From Isoetes taiwanensis (taxonomy: Eukaryota; Streptophyta; Lycopodiopsida; Isoetales; Isoetaceae), in NCBI GenBank assembly GCA_021234155.1, contig JAJEKV010000062.1, forward strand, positions 4,219,025 through 4,283,024: 64,000 nt of DNA, written 5' to 3'. This document shows positions 28,401-40,990 of the stretch, in pieces (position 1 is the stretch's first letter; each line of letters opens with the position of its first letter). The translations under genes and the position numbers were made by a program. The notes under the pieces are model-generated. The model did not search any database. It saw nothing but the letters and a program-made list of their open reading frames with translations, and had not been told where the DNA came from.

Positions 28401-30790
28401 GGGGAAACCTTCATTCTTCGAGGCCAGACTATTGCCGCGAAGCGAACAACGTCAATACAAGAGCGAACAGAGCCGCAGCGAAGATTATTCATCAACAGAA
28501 TCGAAGAAGAGGAAGATATGTCGGCCGACTCGCCGAGCGCTTACGCAGAGTGGGCAAGTCTTCGAAAGAAAGTCGGCAAAACTCAGAAATGTCTCGCCAG
28601 TATCACAAAGCTTCAGCTCCCATTATTGCCGCCGCCTGGGAGGTCGGTTCTGAATGCCTTTACTGGTCTCGGGTTACGATTTTACTTATCGCCCGGTTTA
28701 TTTCAGTGTTACGTTGTTTACCGGATATCTGCTTTTTGGCTGCTGTTATCGTGTATTATGGGAGGTGTATTAGCGCCGGTAAATAGTTTAATTTGTGAAA
28801 GAAGCTACAGCAGTCATACGCTGCTCAAATACCTTTGTCGCGAAGCTCGCTACTGAGTACTCACTGCAGGGCTGCTACTGTGAGCCTACCACGCGGGTGT
28901 TATCGCCGCCTTGCCCGCCGCTTACCGCTGATGTACGGTAGTATCGCTAGTTTCACTTCTCGCAGGCGGGTTAGCGAGTACGCACTTCAAAATTCTGCCA
29001 GCATGCTGGGCCAACACCGGCAGGTTATCCCGTGAATAGTAGCGGCATTCTGACGCCGATTTCGCCAGGCGTTTGCGCAAGCAGTAAAGATCGGCTAATA
29101 CAGCTTTATAGCCGCACGCGTATTGTAAGAGCTGGGCGGTAACTGTACCGTCTGGCTGTCATTTCGTTGGGGAACACTTCGCGAAATATTCAGTTTGCCG
29201 GGCCGGCAAATGGACGAGTTAGCAGTTTATCATTTTTGCGTAATTTTGTATTAACATATGCCGGTGTTGAGCGAATATAATGCCGCTTACAATGTTTGTT
29301 GATATAATAGGTCTCAACTTACGTCAACAAAACATACACGCAAGAGAACAAGTAAACCGTCCGATATGAATGGCTAGATGTTCATTCAGCGCTTATTAAC
29401 GCCAAAGAGGAAATACGCCGTAATACCTCTCGCCAGCGAACTTAGCCTCGAAGAATGGTGAGATCCCGCCCCTCAAAGGTTTGACAGTCGCCAGCAGAAG
29501 CACTTCCTGGGCACGCCACCGTCAATAGCACGCCGTAAAATCTTAGCGACGTTGAAGGAAAGCAGCAGAAGTGAGACGCGCCGGCCGGCCTCGTTTACTG
29601 CATTTCACTCAGGAAGGTTGAGCAGCCTGGGTCAGCGGGAAGGCGTAACGGGCAGGGCTGCAGAACACTTCGTACGGACTAAAGTGATGCACCGTGTCGT
29701 TGTGCTGTGGCATCTCGCCATCGGCACGCAGCGCTCGCGAATCGAATGCTTCCTGGGGAGAACAAAGTCAAAGACAGCGTAGGCATGTCGACGGTTTAGC
29801 GAGCGACTAATGTTTGGCGGCATGAAGCGACAAAGACAGCACTTCGGAAGTGAAATATCTTATTTCCAGCATCATGTTTCGCTGCGATGCCGTAAGCCCG
29901 CAGCCGCCATCCCCAGGGAATATGTCGCGCGAAGCGCAAAGTTTCCGGTCAGGAAATAACAAATTCGCAAATATACGTAGTGAATTATCGCATGCGCCGT
30001 ACTGCGAGAAGCAGTTGAATATCAGGGGTTTAATGGGTCAAGCCGCAGTGCGTCAGCCCGGGCATGTTATGCGCCGTTGACCAGGTTGCGTTGTAAGGGA
30101 ATGCACTGGTGCGTAGGCGCGTCAAAGAGCTTCAGCAGGCTGGTTTAGGGCAGCCAGCCAGTTCAGCCAGAGCCCTAAATCGAAATGTAAAGCAGTAGTT
30201 AGCTGTGCGTTCCTTCGCGACAAAGGTATGTCAGCCCAGCGGGGCAGCTGCTTATCTCTTGCAGGCCATGCCCGCTGAAAGAGACGCGATGCAGGCAGCT
30301 CAGCCGTGCAAAGCTTCCAAACAAAGGATTTTAACCGCTTCATTAAATGCTATGAAAGGCAAATATTGGGAGATCGATCATCTACCAGCATCTCAGGCGA
30401 AACAGCATTCTCACCAATAGATACAGCAGTCGCTATAAGGTGAGCCTTCACGTTGGGAAGGCTGCAGAAGTCTCGAGACGAGTAGCCATAATTCAGATTC
30501 CCCAGATGGTTCAAATGTTGAAGTTGAAATTCACTGTAGTTGTTCAGCAGCGGAGTAGCAGGTATCGCGTAAAGAGAATCAACTTAATATCGCATGCCGT
30601 GATTGCAATTGATGGGGGCGTAAGGGTATCGGCAAGTACGCGTATTTCCAACAAATATGGCCACATCTAGGTGACCTTTCATGCCTTCGACGCACGAGTT
30701 GAGATCGTAAAGAAGCTGTCTCTGGGCCATGCAAAGGTATGCCCCAAACAAATTGTCCAAGTGCATCAAGAGTGAGCGCGGTACATCTTC
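22481..30790 (-). repeat. Noisy inverted copy of 30,821-41,450
   Basis: Anchors run continuously to the fold: 22,630-22,760 with 41,060-41,170; 25,030-25,190 with 38,030-38,200 (shared word CCATGTCTATTT); 25,440-25,530 with 37,640-37,700 (shared word GGGAAGGGGTGAGG); 26,450-26,560 with 36,330-36,440; 27,800-27,890 with 34,560-34,660 (shared word GAACTAAACTTTG); 30,250-30,300 with 31,420-31,470 (shared word TGCAGGCCATGCC); and 30,480-30,640 with 31,020-31,190 (shared words CAAATGTTGAAGTTGAA and AGAATCAACTT). No gene is supported. Confidence 0.88.
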
Positions 30791-30856
30791 TTTGTTTCTT
30801 TCCTCGACCTTCACCGGATTGAAGATGTATGCCACCCGCCACTCTTGATGCACTTG
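30758..30856. repeat. Fold point of the giant inverted repeat (hairpin)
   Basis: Bases 30,758-30,774 and 30,840-30,856 are perfect reverse complements (CAAGTGCATCAAGAGTG). The pairing continues imperfectly inward to about 30,790 and 30,821, leaving a loop of roughly 30 bases. Outward, the arms keep pairing for the whole window. This is the centre of symmetry, at about 30,807. Confidence 0.95.
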
Positions 30857-33800
30857 AACAGTCAGCTAGGAAGACATACACCTATGACTCCGAACAACTT
30901 TACCCGTGATTCAATGATCTTGCACGCTGGGAAGGTCACCTTCCGCTTCCACAATTCCGATAATGGCCTTAGCAGGTCGTCCAAGGTACCCGCATACCCA
31001 TGATCAAATCAGACTCTGCCAATACCCATTACTGGCCTCATCCGATTTTAACTGGTAAGCCCCATGTCAAGTTGATTCTTCTTACCCGCCACTTCATCAG
31101 CCCACTTACAAGACAACCGCCTTGGCTGACTTGTAGTGGCTTCAACTTCAACATTTGGAAATCCATCCCGGGATGCAAAGTTATGGCTACTCTGACCCAT
31201 CAGACTATAAAATGACTTGGCCTTGGCCTTCCTAATCGTGAAATTACCTTATACCGCTTGCTCAGATCTATTAAGTAAAGATATGACACTCACCCCTCAA
31301 TGTAGTCGCTGCCCTCGGCCAGTTGCTGGGCCGCAGTGTCCTAATCTCCTAAACTCGCTTAGCTACTGCATCATAACGTGAGGCGCCGCCCCAGGCGGCT
31401 CCGCCAGCACCAAGCAAAGTCGCTTTTCTATGCACTCCTCGCTCTTTTCCTGGCATGGCCTGCAAAAAGGATCAGATCACTTTGGAGTAGTTTGACTCCT
31501 CCTCGCTTGTCCTGAAGGACACCTCGCTTTTCTCCTTCGGCTGCTTCCCCCGGGTTGCTGCCTATATACTCTAAATACCCTGATCACGCCTCTAGGACTA
31601 TAGCTTCCGCTTGCCTTCCATTCCGAAATAACAAGGCCCCGCCTCGCCATTCTGAAAATCCCGCCTCGTGTGCTTATAGCCTGGACTGATAATCGCTCTT
31701 ATAGGGTTTATTGCCCCACAGCTTATGGATTTTCCCCATTCACCAATATAGCTTTCACCGCGATGCTTCTCACCCAAATTTTACACATACAAATTTCATG
31801 AATTCCTCCTCAGAGATATTTCGACCGATTTGTTTCCGTTGGAGCCTATAAAATCAGCCGAGATCATGTCGGACTTATGTTCCTCTGACGTAATGGCTTT
31901 GAAGGCCTTTGCTAACTCCCTAATCCTACAAGCATCCCCGCTTAAGCCATGTGCCTTTGTGAACTAACCCCTTCCACCAAATCAAGTATGGCCCCTTCCC
32001 AAGCTGGTCGCTGCCACTCTTCCTTTGTCTTTATCCTTCATGCCATAAGTACTGCCGCATCTCACTCATCTCGCAAGTGCCCATGCCTCTCAGCTTCTAA
32101 TCTCGACTGCTCTCCTCGAACCGCTCCAGCTCGCCCACGCCCAAAGCAAGGAATCTACCTTCTTCCTCGCAGTCGCAGGGCCCCGTGTCCCTTTGTCAGC
32201 CCATCCGGGGTGTAAGTCAGCCTCTTCCCTCTTCCGCTCCTTTGCCTTCCATCCGCTCGCCCCGCCCGCTTTTCCTCTTCCTGAGTCGAAACGAGTCCCA
32301 GCTTGAGCTCCAGGAATCGAAATGGGACTTCCTTCTCTTGCTCCTCTCATTCCTTCCGCTTCCGCTGAAGCCGGGATGCTTGTGGTATCTGGAGCATTGC
32401 CCACCAACCTCGCTTCCTCCTCGCCAGCGTGCTAATAGAGCCTTTATCCTGCTCAAGGTTGGGATATCTCCTCCCTCCGGGGTCAAGGGTCCCATTTCTT
32501 CACAAGTTCCTTGGCCGGGGTGGTCTCTGGCGCACTGCTTCTTCCCTAAGGTCCCCAAGGCTTGCCGGCCAGCCTCGGCCTAGGCCTCTAAACCCATTCA
32601 CAAGTAATTCATGGTTATATGGTTAGTTTTACTTGTTCTCTCTTGCATTATTTATGCTTTGCTGGTATGTTTGGGGATACAAAATATATCAACAAAACAT
32701 TTATAGAAAGCAAAAGAAATTATATTCATATCTTATAATATGTTAATACAAAATTACACTTCCGATCAAGATCAAGTAATCATTCCAAACCGTCAGCCTA
32801 AGAAGATGGGATTATCCTTCTAGAACTTTTTCACTTGGGCCGCTCCTAACAATGGCCCAAGTTCCTAAGGACATTGGTCAAGATCCACCTGTGAAAAGCT
32901 CTCTCGCCAAGTCTTCTATTCTCACGGCCGAGGTATAAGTCAGCCAAGCACGCCACTCGCTCACACCGTAAGGTATATGGCGGTCGGCGGCGCCGAGTGC
33001 TACCGCTTCTTCACCGATGGTATACTCGTTGAGGGGCAACCGCATGCCTACTAACTCAGAGTAATCACCGACACTTCTTCGCCTCAGTGAACTTACAGGA
33101 ATTACCGCTAATCTACCATCCATCAAAGGTGGGGAGGTACAACAAGAATGACCGTCGCTAAGCAGACTCCGGGCCTCGCCACCTCTGCATCCAAACCGTG
33201 GTCTCGCTAAGTGCTTCATCAACCTCCACCGTGGTGAGCTCCCCGTAGTCTCCGGACCGCGGCCGGGGTTCTCCCCAGGTCAATTCTCCTCTCCCCAAAG
33301 GCAAGAGCCACGCTGATGTTTGAGGTCGCCAGAGCTGGATCCCCATCTGCTCCTCGTGAAGCAAGAAACTCTCCGCTTGCAACTTGTTCTTCGCCTTGTC
33401 CATAATCAGCCTCGATGTCAGCCAGAGGCTCGATGCTCAGAGGTATTCTCCCGTAAGTGCTCTGGGCTTCCTTACTTGGAGGGGAAGTCGATAAAGTTCT
33501 CTGGACGATGAAGTCGCGTTTAAGTCCGCTCTTCTGAAAGGCTGGTGCAAAGAACTCTTCGTGCCCAGACTTTCCCCGCACTCCTGAGGTTTCGATGCCG
33601 CTAGGAGCGTAAACTCCTCACCTTCTCCGACAATGGGAGCTAGGCTTGTGATGCCTAACCCAAGGGGTGGTATGCGGATCGAGAGTTTGCCGCTTTCTTT
33701 CTCAAGACTTGCTACTCCCCGCTTGTCGCCAGCTTCCTCCTACCGGGTCGAGCCTCACATAGTCTTCCCCTTCTTCCTCGATTCCTCGCTGATCTGAAGT

Positions 33801-34260
33801 CTTCTTCCTTCCCTTCCCCGCCTCCTGCTCATACCGTGTGAGGAGCCATGGTTCCGCCGCTATGGCTAATGGGTCTGCGTCCAAGGGGAATGGAGGTTTC
33901 CCCACTGCAAGTTCTCGCATCTGGCAGGAGAAAGATTGCCGCGCAAGTTGTTGAAAGAGAAGTACTTGGTCCCATTGATAGTTAGGACCATTGGTTTCGT
34001 GTGCTACCAAGCATGGTTTGTTAGGTATTTCCATGGCGTTCGGGACGCCGCCTAATGTCACCGCAGTGGATTGTCTAGGAACAAGGGGGAGTCAGACTAG
34101 CTACTGTTCTACCCTAGCTTGGAGCTCGCATAAGACTCCTACCAGAAGTCGGGGTTATGTGCAAGGTTGCCCGACATCACCTCCCTTCCCGGTGATGTGG
34201 AAGATTTGGTCGACGCTTCTGGCCAAGAAGCATGAGCGCATACCAGAATTAATCTCATAA
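30857..34260. other. Unclassified, probably retrotransposon-derived DNA
   Basis: No domain is recognisable. The stretch 31,950-32,600 is rich in C and T on the plus strand. On the minus strand several medium-length open frames (for example 33,702-34,061, 33,219-33,581, 32,878-33,222 and 32,217-32,558) encode charged, low-complexity peptides rich in E, R, K and G. These could be remnants of a gag-like polyprotein broken by frame changes, but I find no zinc knuckle, protease or reverse transcriptase. The minus-strand frames begin just beyond an LTR-like block at 34,370-34,980, which fits an element read on the minus strand. Origin is inference. Confidence 0.35.
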
Positions 34261-34369
34261 ATCAGAGGTTGCCATTGTTAATTGCGTATGAGGGTAACAA
34301 ACGGGTTGCAAGAGCCGCCTGTGGAGTTGAGAAATCGGCTAGAAGGGCAGATGCATCGAAAGGTGCTAT

Positions 34370-34980
34370 CCGGAGAAATGAGGGGTCTATTTATGTAAAA
34401 GGGGAAAACCCACTTTTGGGTGACTTTGGAAAATTCCTAGGTTGGGTAATTCTATTATCCGAGGTCAAAATGGGAATTTTGAAGACTAGATGAGATGTTT
34501 GAACAAGGCTAAATTACTAAAAAGATGCTATACAACAAAGTTGAGGATGATCCGACAAGTTCCCGTGAAGAATAGAGGAGGTCTCATACCATACCGCTTC
34601 AAAATCCAAAGTTTAGTTCTAATGCACTGCCGAAATGTGAGACATCACCCATTTGATCAAAATGCGGTCCAATTTGGGTAAACTAAGGGCGAAGGATGAT
34701 GGGCTCTTCAAATCGTATTTAATCGAATTCCCTTATTTAATATTCCATTTGGAGTCGCTTTGTCAAGTTTATGAGGTCTTCACAAATTACCGCTTCAAAA
34801 ACTAAAATTTAGGTTTTGGCGCACTGTGCAGCCGTGAGACATCACGCTGTCCGCAGAATTGTCCTATTTTAATTAGCCAAAACTTACTAACTTGCCCTAA
34901 TTAATTCCAGCCTATGCAATTAAGGTACACAAAATTGCTCTATATTACAAAATCTTCACTATTTACAAAAAAGGTTCTAA
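34370..34980 (-). repeat. LTR-like block A with internal subrepeats
   Basis: Two subrepeats begin near 34,588 and 34,786, each with ACCGCTTCAAAA, a variant of CTAAAGTTTAG, then a phrase resembling GTGAGACATCAC. The phrase GAGAAATGAGGGGTCTATTTAT near 34,374 resembles one near 36,250 in block B. The two blocks are thus related and could be LTRs of one element, or of two related elements, read on the minus strand. Exact termini and target duplications were not found. Confidence 0.45.
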
Positions 34981-35506
34981 GGGCGCTTCTCCCTTTATAT
35001 ACTCAGCCAAGTAAGACTCATGTCTTGTCGCATTAGGTTATCCGCTATGCAGGAATAAAGGTAAGCCGTTGAATCTTCAAAATGTTGTGACTATTCTTGC
35101 CTCAAATGGGCTTCTTGCATTGCCAAGTAGCCAGCCATCCTGACTCTCAAGTTCTGGCCCCAGAGGGCCTCGCATCACTTCTCGAATCCAACTGGTTAAA
35201 GGGGCACGTGGAATTAGAGATCAGAGTTTCTCGGCTGAAGTGCCTAATCTCCTACAAAGGGCTTCCTCCTCTTACCTCCTCCTTCCTCACCAATCTTCTT
35301 CTTGGGTGGCGCTTTGGGGGTCTTGGCTTGCGGTGGCGCGCTTTGGGCGTTTGCCGCTGGTCGCCTCCTGGCGAAATCTCGACCCTCGCTTTCTCTTACA
35401 AGACTTGGCCGCATCGCTTCCACTTTCATATACTGCTCCTCATCTTCCTTTCAGATACGGACCCGTCTCGCGGACGAAGCTTCACCGCGGTGTCGTGGTC
35501 GCTTTC

Positions 35507-36180
35507 CTATCCCATGCCGGTACTCGGGGCTTCGTGACTTGATCTTGCCGCTGCTCGCGCCGTACTACCTGCTCGTCGCCTGGTGTTTAGAAGAGCTTCC
35601 ACCGCAGCATTAGGTTGAAGTCCTAATGCATGAAGCCGCCGAGGGGTTCCTGAGGTTCGTCGGGTCACGCCCCGGATGACGCATCTGGGGTTAGGGGCCT
35701 CTCCTCGTGGGCATTCTTCGCCTTTTCCTTTTGTGCTATCGAATTTAACTTCCCTTCGCCTTCTTTTCTCTTCGCTGCTTTCTGCCTTCTTCCTCCTTTT
35801 CCTCTTTTGTCTTCCTTCCTCTTCCTGGCTGCTCAGATTTGCAGGTAATGAACCTTCTAAGGTTCTGCTCGACGATGATATTGCACTGCCACCGCTCGCC
35901 GAGGATCTCCGTGGCCTTCGCACGGTCTTCTCGCTTTTCCGCCTCCCTGATCTCCCGCTTCTATTTTCATAAGCCTTTGTCTCCTCGGCCCATGGAGGTT
36001 GGTGATGTTGCTCGCCCTCGCCCACCGCCGCTGAAGACGCCGACGACGACGTGTTCGTTTCTTCGCCCGGCTTAATCCACCCCTCGCAGCCTCCCCGCCA
36101 AGACCGCCGGTCGATCTCACCGTGGGCCGGGGTGGTTCTCACGACACGCCTCCCTCGGGTCAGTCATTTGGTTCGCCATG
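35507..36180 (-). pseudogene. Gag-like frames behind LTR-like block B
   Basis: Reading the minus strand away from block B, an ATG at 36,180 opens a short frame (MANQMTDPREA...) that soon stops. An adjacent frame, 36,142-35,507, continues for 211 codons and is rich in R, E, S, K and G, with a strongly basic stretch. The layout of LTR-like block, short leader, then basic low-complexity polyprotein resembles the start of a gag gene carrying a frameshift. No diagnostic motif is visible, so this may be fortuitous. Confidence 0.3.
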
Positions 36181-36189
36181 CTACTGGGA

Positions 36190-36812
36190 TCGTGAATCGC
36201 AAAGGTCAAAGATCTTCTAAGTGGGGAAGTATTTAATTTAGTCGAAACGAGAAAAAATGAGGGGGGTTTATATCTATTTATAGCTTGGGAAATTTTAGGC
36301 TCAAAGTCTGAAGGTTCTATTTAAATATGCCAAGGCACCTACTTAGTTAAAAATCTACACTTATTTCGACTTTTCTATTTATTATTCACGCTCATACCGC
36401 TTCAAAACCAAAGTTTAGTTTGCACTAAATGCAGCCTTGAGATCTCGCATATTGCTAGGTTATTTAGGTAATTTCAAAAACATGCTATTCTAATTAATTC
36501 CTACTTCTAGAACTAGCTTACCACATTACTTTCCTCAAATTCATCATGTTTTGCGTGGTTTCGATGTTCATACCATACCAAAAAACTAAAATTTAGTTCT
36601 CATGACCAAAGGAAGTCAGTGGAGACCACCCTCACTTGGAAAAATTTTGGGCTTATTCGCTTTTTAATCTTATCAAATTCCACCGCTTAATTGTTACTAG
36701 TTTAGCATAACTACAAAAATGAGAAAAAATTTCCTTTTTCCTAATTTTCGAGGCTCGAGGATCCTATCAAGTCGGCATTTCATCGAACATGGCCGGCTTT
36801 GGTCGAGCTCAT
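36190..36812 (-). repeat. LTR-like block B with internal subrepeats
   Basis: Subrepeats near 36,390 and 36,569 share the phrase (ACCGCTTCAAAA or ACCATACCAAAA, then C-TAAA-TTTAG) with block A at 34,588 and 34,786. The sequence is AT-rich and carries no open frame of note. The spacing of about 180-200 bases between subrepeats is similar in both blocks. Confidence 0.45.
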
Positions 36813-38230
36813 TGTGACGCCCCTACCGTAATGGGCTCACCGTGATACAAACAAAAGAGTTCTTCCCCCACACCAAACCCATGTCATAATGGTGCCCTCC
36901 ACATATCAATCGCGACCTCAGAACGGTCCCAAAGGGGAAGAGTGATAAAATATTCACCGCCTCCCCGTACTAATGAAGCCGCGAAGCGCAAACACAGCCA
37001 TGTCAAGACACAACAGGACTCCAAACCTACCCGTAAGGGTGTATCAACATCCCAGATGCATGACCGTTAGCACATCACATAGGGAATCCTACCCAAGGCC
37101 TTTAGATTGCGGGAGTGATCACTACTGGGCCTCCAGAGTTCATGGCATAATTCATGGCAATGGAGCTAATGGCATGAGAACACATGGCATAGGTCCACTC
37201 CATCCGCCTCCCAGGTAATACACTTTGCGAGTAGGGTCAAAAAGTGTTCGACCTCGATCAGACGGATGCATAAATGAAGGGTGGTCTCGGACTCATCCCT
37301 CCCAGCCCGATGGGGCAGACCAATTCTCCGCAGAGATCTACATGCCGACCTCAAGCAGGACTAGAGGACCACGCCTCGTGAGTCTCGGGACCGAACCCAT
37401 CGAAAGTGTACACCACTACCTGCAAGCCTATCTATGCCTCACCAAGACCTCAGGAGCCATTAGACCTAGCTCACCGTTCCCCGTAGGCTTTACACACCGT
37501 AGGGATCAGTTTCCAAGAGTCGACATGAACTCCTTCTTAGCTGGGCCCGGCCCCTTCACCCACAAACTGTGTGTGGTTCTAGACACAGCTCTAATCTACA
37601 AAGTGGTGCTAGAGAGGCTACCTAGGAGCATCAACTACAAGCCCTAGGGCCTCACCCCTTCCCAACAATACAAGGAGTTCCAAAGATACATCATCCATAT
37701 AAGACTGGTAAGAACCAAAGTTGTTCATCTAATCTAAATCATGGTTAGCCCTTGTTAGTGTCCCAGATCTAAGATCTAGATAGTTAGCCATGGCAACAAT
37801 AGTCTAAAACTTACCGGGTTCTATGACTAGAAGACGGCTGCTTTCATTAAATTGACCAAACACCGACCGTGGTGGTTCTCCTCCTCGACCGAAGTTCAAC
37901 CATCCCATGAGTCAACAATTCGTGGAAACCCCATGCATGCAATTCTCTTGGCAACGCTCGAGGTGGTTTTGGCTCCCCGGGCAGCCACAAAAACAAAGCT
38001 CTAAAAAACCCTAAGGACTAAAAAAAAAACTAGCAAGCTAGGGTTTTCCTACCCTAAATAGACATGGGTTTAGGGTTAGTTTCCAATTATCCCTTGGCAT
38101 GTATAATTGGAAAGGGCCCAATTTGCCATTAATGGCTAGGTGGCAAATGTGGCTCCATGGAAAAGTGTCTACATTAATGTGCATAAGTGCACATTAATAA
38201 CATGTGAACATACCTAGCAAGTTGCCCCTA
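36813..38230 (+). repeat. Probable LTR of a Ty3/gypsy-type element
   Basis: The sequence starts TGTGACGCCC, a start I associate with LTRs of chromovirus-type Ty3/gypsy elements. Overall it reads like long, compositionally even LTR DNA. A 140-codon open frame at 37,225-37,647 has no recognisable domain and is probably chance. No second copy of this LTR is in the right arm; the only other copy is the noisy one near 25.0-26.3 kb. The right boundary, target duplication and internal domain were not found. It may be a solo LTR. Confidence 0.4.
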
Positions 38231-40990
38231 GGGCTACTTACCCGCTATCCGTCGGGCGCATTATCGCCGCCTGAGTGGCTGTACGCTGCGGATTTCCAGG
38301 CAAGACAAAGATAATGCCTGACCGTGAGCACCGCGGGCCGGAAAATCAGCTACATTGGCCATCCACTCCACCCATTCTATTGATTGGCCTCAAATTTTGT
38401 TCCTCCGCCTCCTTCATGAAATGATCGTGATCCGCAAATTCTTCGGCCTTGAATCTACCATAGTGCCACCTACAGCCATCCTCCGTTATTGTCCCCTCGG
38501 TTCACCCACTCCATCCAAATACCTATGTCTCAAGCATCCACCAAACAGCCCTCCAATCCTACCCCTGACCAAACCTTCATGAAGAAACTTCACGCCTCCC
38601 TCCCTCCTCATCATGCTCAAAACCAAGAAATATATTGTGACCGCTCCTTTCCTCCATCAAACTTAATTCTCCAGCCTAATACATTTCTCAAAGGCCATAG
38701 CCTAATTCCATGAACCTGACCCTGATATCTACCGGCCCGTATAAACTCTTTATCAATACCAACAGATGTCCAAGCCATGCTCAAGCCAAGACTCTCTTTA
38801 AAATTTCCCCAAGGAAACGGAATTCAAGGTTACATGGAGAACACATAAGCACTTCATAGAGATTTCCGTGCCACCATCAAGATTCAATCTCTTCTTGAAG
38901 ATAGTTCCCAACAAAAAGCATGAGGCTCTTTTACGTGCCCTCAGGACTCTCTGGGTCAACAGAACATACTAGCCTCGCCACGGGATCAACAGCTCAAGCA
39001 TACTAACTATTCAAGAATTGTTGGCTACCAACAAGGATAAGGATAAACTCCTGCGCATAAGGATAAACCTTTGCAGACAAATGTTACCTGAAAGCTGTAA
39101 TTACAAACAACCAGCCCAAGACCTGGTGAGCGAATAAAGCGATCACTTCTCTCCTCGGCGACCAACTCCTTCCACGCCCAAGACCAGCCACGCCTTCGTG
39201 CTCAACTCGAAATCTGTTCTCAAGTGCCTTCATCTTCACGTGCCACCAATCGAAGTTCCAGATGATCACCCCGCCTTCACGACAAAAGATAATCAGATCC
39301 GGAAAGACCTGGGAGAACAACGGGCAAAGATGATGTTCAATCATAAAGACGCAAAATCAAATGAGGTATACATTGATCTTGCTCTGTGATTCCTAAAGAT
39401 GTTTCTACGCCCAGCTATCCGATTATGTGACAGCCCTACTCATCTTTCTTCCTCAAGTGGTATTCGCAAACACAAGCTTAAAGTGGAGCCCCCGGCAAAG
39501 GAGGGAGCAATGACCGCCATTCTTTCCACGCAGCGACAAAAGGGCCATCGTGTCTCTTAGTCTTTTGATCAACCTTAATCGGTATGGATCCCATTTTGTC
39601 ATCTTCTCCGTGTTGTTCGTACCCGCGGCCGGTATTTTCATGATTTTTATCCTGGCCGATACACATAAATTCTGAAGACGCCCATCGGATTTTTCAAGGC
39701 AACCCCTATGCTCATTGGTCGCTATTACAAAACACCAGATCTCCTGTGGATCCCGGGCCACTTCACACTCTTTGCACGGAAAGTACATGCCTCGAAGCTT
39801 GCTCATCACCTACCTCTATGGCAAGCCGAGACGGGCCAGTGCTAAGAATTTAGCTCATCTCGGTGATCTTCCACAGAATAAATTTACATGCAAGACTCCG
39901 GGTGGCTATACCACCCCGCCGTGCCTCTTTCTCTCGACAAAGCACTTCATACCCAGTTGCTAATCCTCCAGTTTATACTGCCGTCCTCGATTGGGACTGG
40001 AAACGCTTCGATGCGGACTTGCTCATGAATTCAGGAGCAGCTCAAGAACTCAATGCCAACCGCGATTGCTCAATCTCCATGCTTCTTTAGGGTACCATGT
40101 ATATCTCAACGCTTTTGGATTGGCGTTTCCTTTGGACTTAAAGTCATGGAAAGGCCATGTCACCGGACTCGTGCGCATTTCCACCGATCTTAGATGGGAT
40201 CCGCTTTGTCTGGACACGCCTAATTGGTAGAATGACGCCTACTGGGAGCACACTAAACATTCACATCCCTAATGAGCGCGTCATGCATCTACCCAAGCCG
40301 CTCGCCTTACCCTTCTGGCGCCGCCACCTCCCATCGCCATCCGCTCACCGCCAAGCCGTTTTGTGTCGCTTTAAAGCGCCTTTTTGTTGAGTTCGCCCCA
40401 CATCGCCCTATCTATTATTATTGCAACCCACGCCAGCCGTTTGGTACCTTCGTCTTCGACTTCATGGAATACCGCTTGTCCTCACAAGCACACCGCCCCT
40501 TTGAAGAGATGGTAATTCGGTTTCATTGATGCTCATCCAAAGAATCTGGCCTAAATACTCGCTTCCTCACGTACCCACAAGACCTTATTGCAACTATCAC
40601 CTCGCAACCGCCTCATACACGCAGATGACTTCTTGCTGTTTGCTGTTTCAACACTTCCCCTTTTCTCATCCCCGAAAGTGTCGCTTTGGTGGGGGAGTAA
40701 AGATCCCAGACGCCCCGGTACGTGACTATTCATGCACACCTCGGATCAGGTCAGAACAAGGAGCCACAAGCCGCCAAGGTCAGCCAAAAGCCCAGCCAGA
40801 AGACCAAGCAAAGGTAATTGCCAGCACCACGCTGGTAAGGCCACGCACGCTAAAAGAAGAGGCCGAGAATCGCATGTATGACTCCGCCAATGCCAACGTT
40901 GATTTCGTGCATTCTTCAAGAGGCACCGCCAAGATTCCTCAAGAAATCGCTCCTTCCGTGAGCCCAAGACCGGTGATCCGGCTGTGAGTG
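38231..40990. other. Decayed, unclassified sequence
   Basis: Short interrupted frames occur in all phases, for example plus-strand segments at 39,198-39,389, 39,863-40,090, 40,157-40,390 and 40,526-40,987. None shows a motif I recognise. The first ~110 bases (38,238-38,350) look as choppy and GCC-rich as the left arm, so local consensus may be poor there. It lies between a probable LTR and the truncated copia element, so old transposon sequence is the likely origin. Confidence 0.3.

Noticed and set aside
1-30790. Many small open frames, GCC-rich text and scattered bacterial-looking words in the left third
   Set aside because: I considered foreign (bacterial or phage) DNA or a new gene-dense island. 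Alignment to the reverse complement of the right arm explains the text, and no frame shows a domain.
32185-32583. 132-codon plus-strand frame rich in L, S and P
   Set aside because: It lies in a C/T-rich tract where stops are rare on the plus strand; overlapping minus frames are equally long. No domain or start context supports it.
37225-37647. 140-codon open frame as a gene
   Set aside because: It lies inside a probable LTR, has no recognisable motif, and its noisy counterpart is no guide to conservation.
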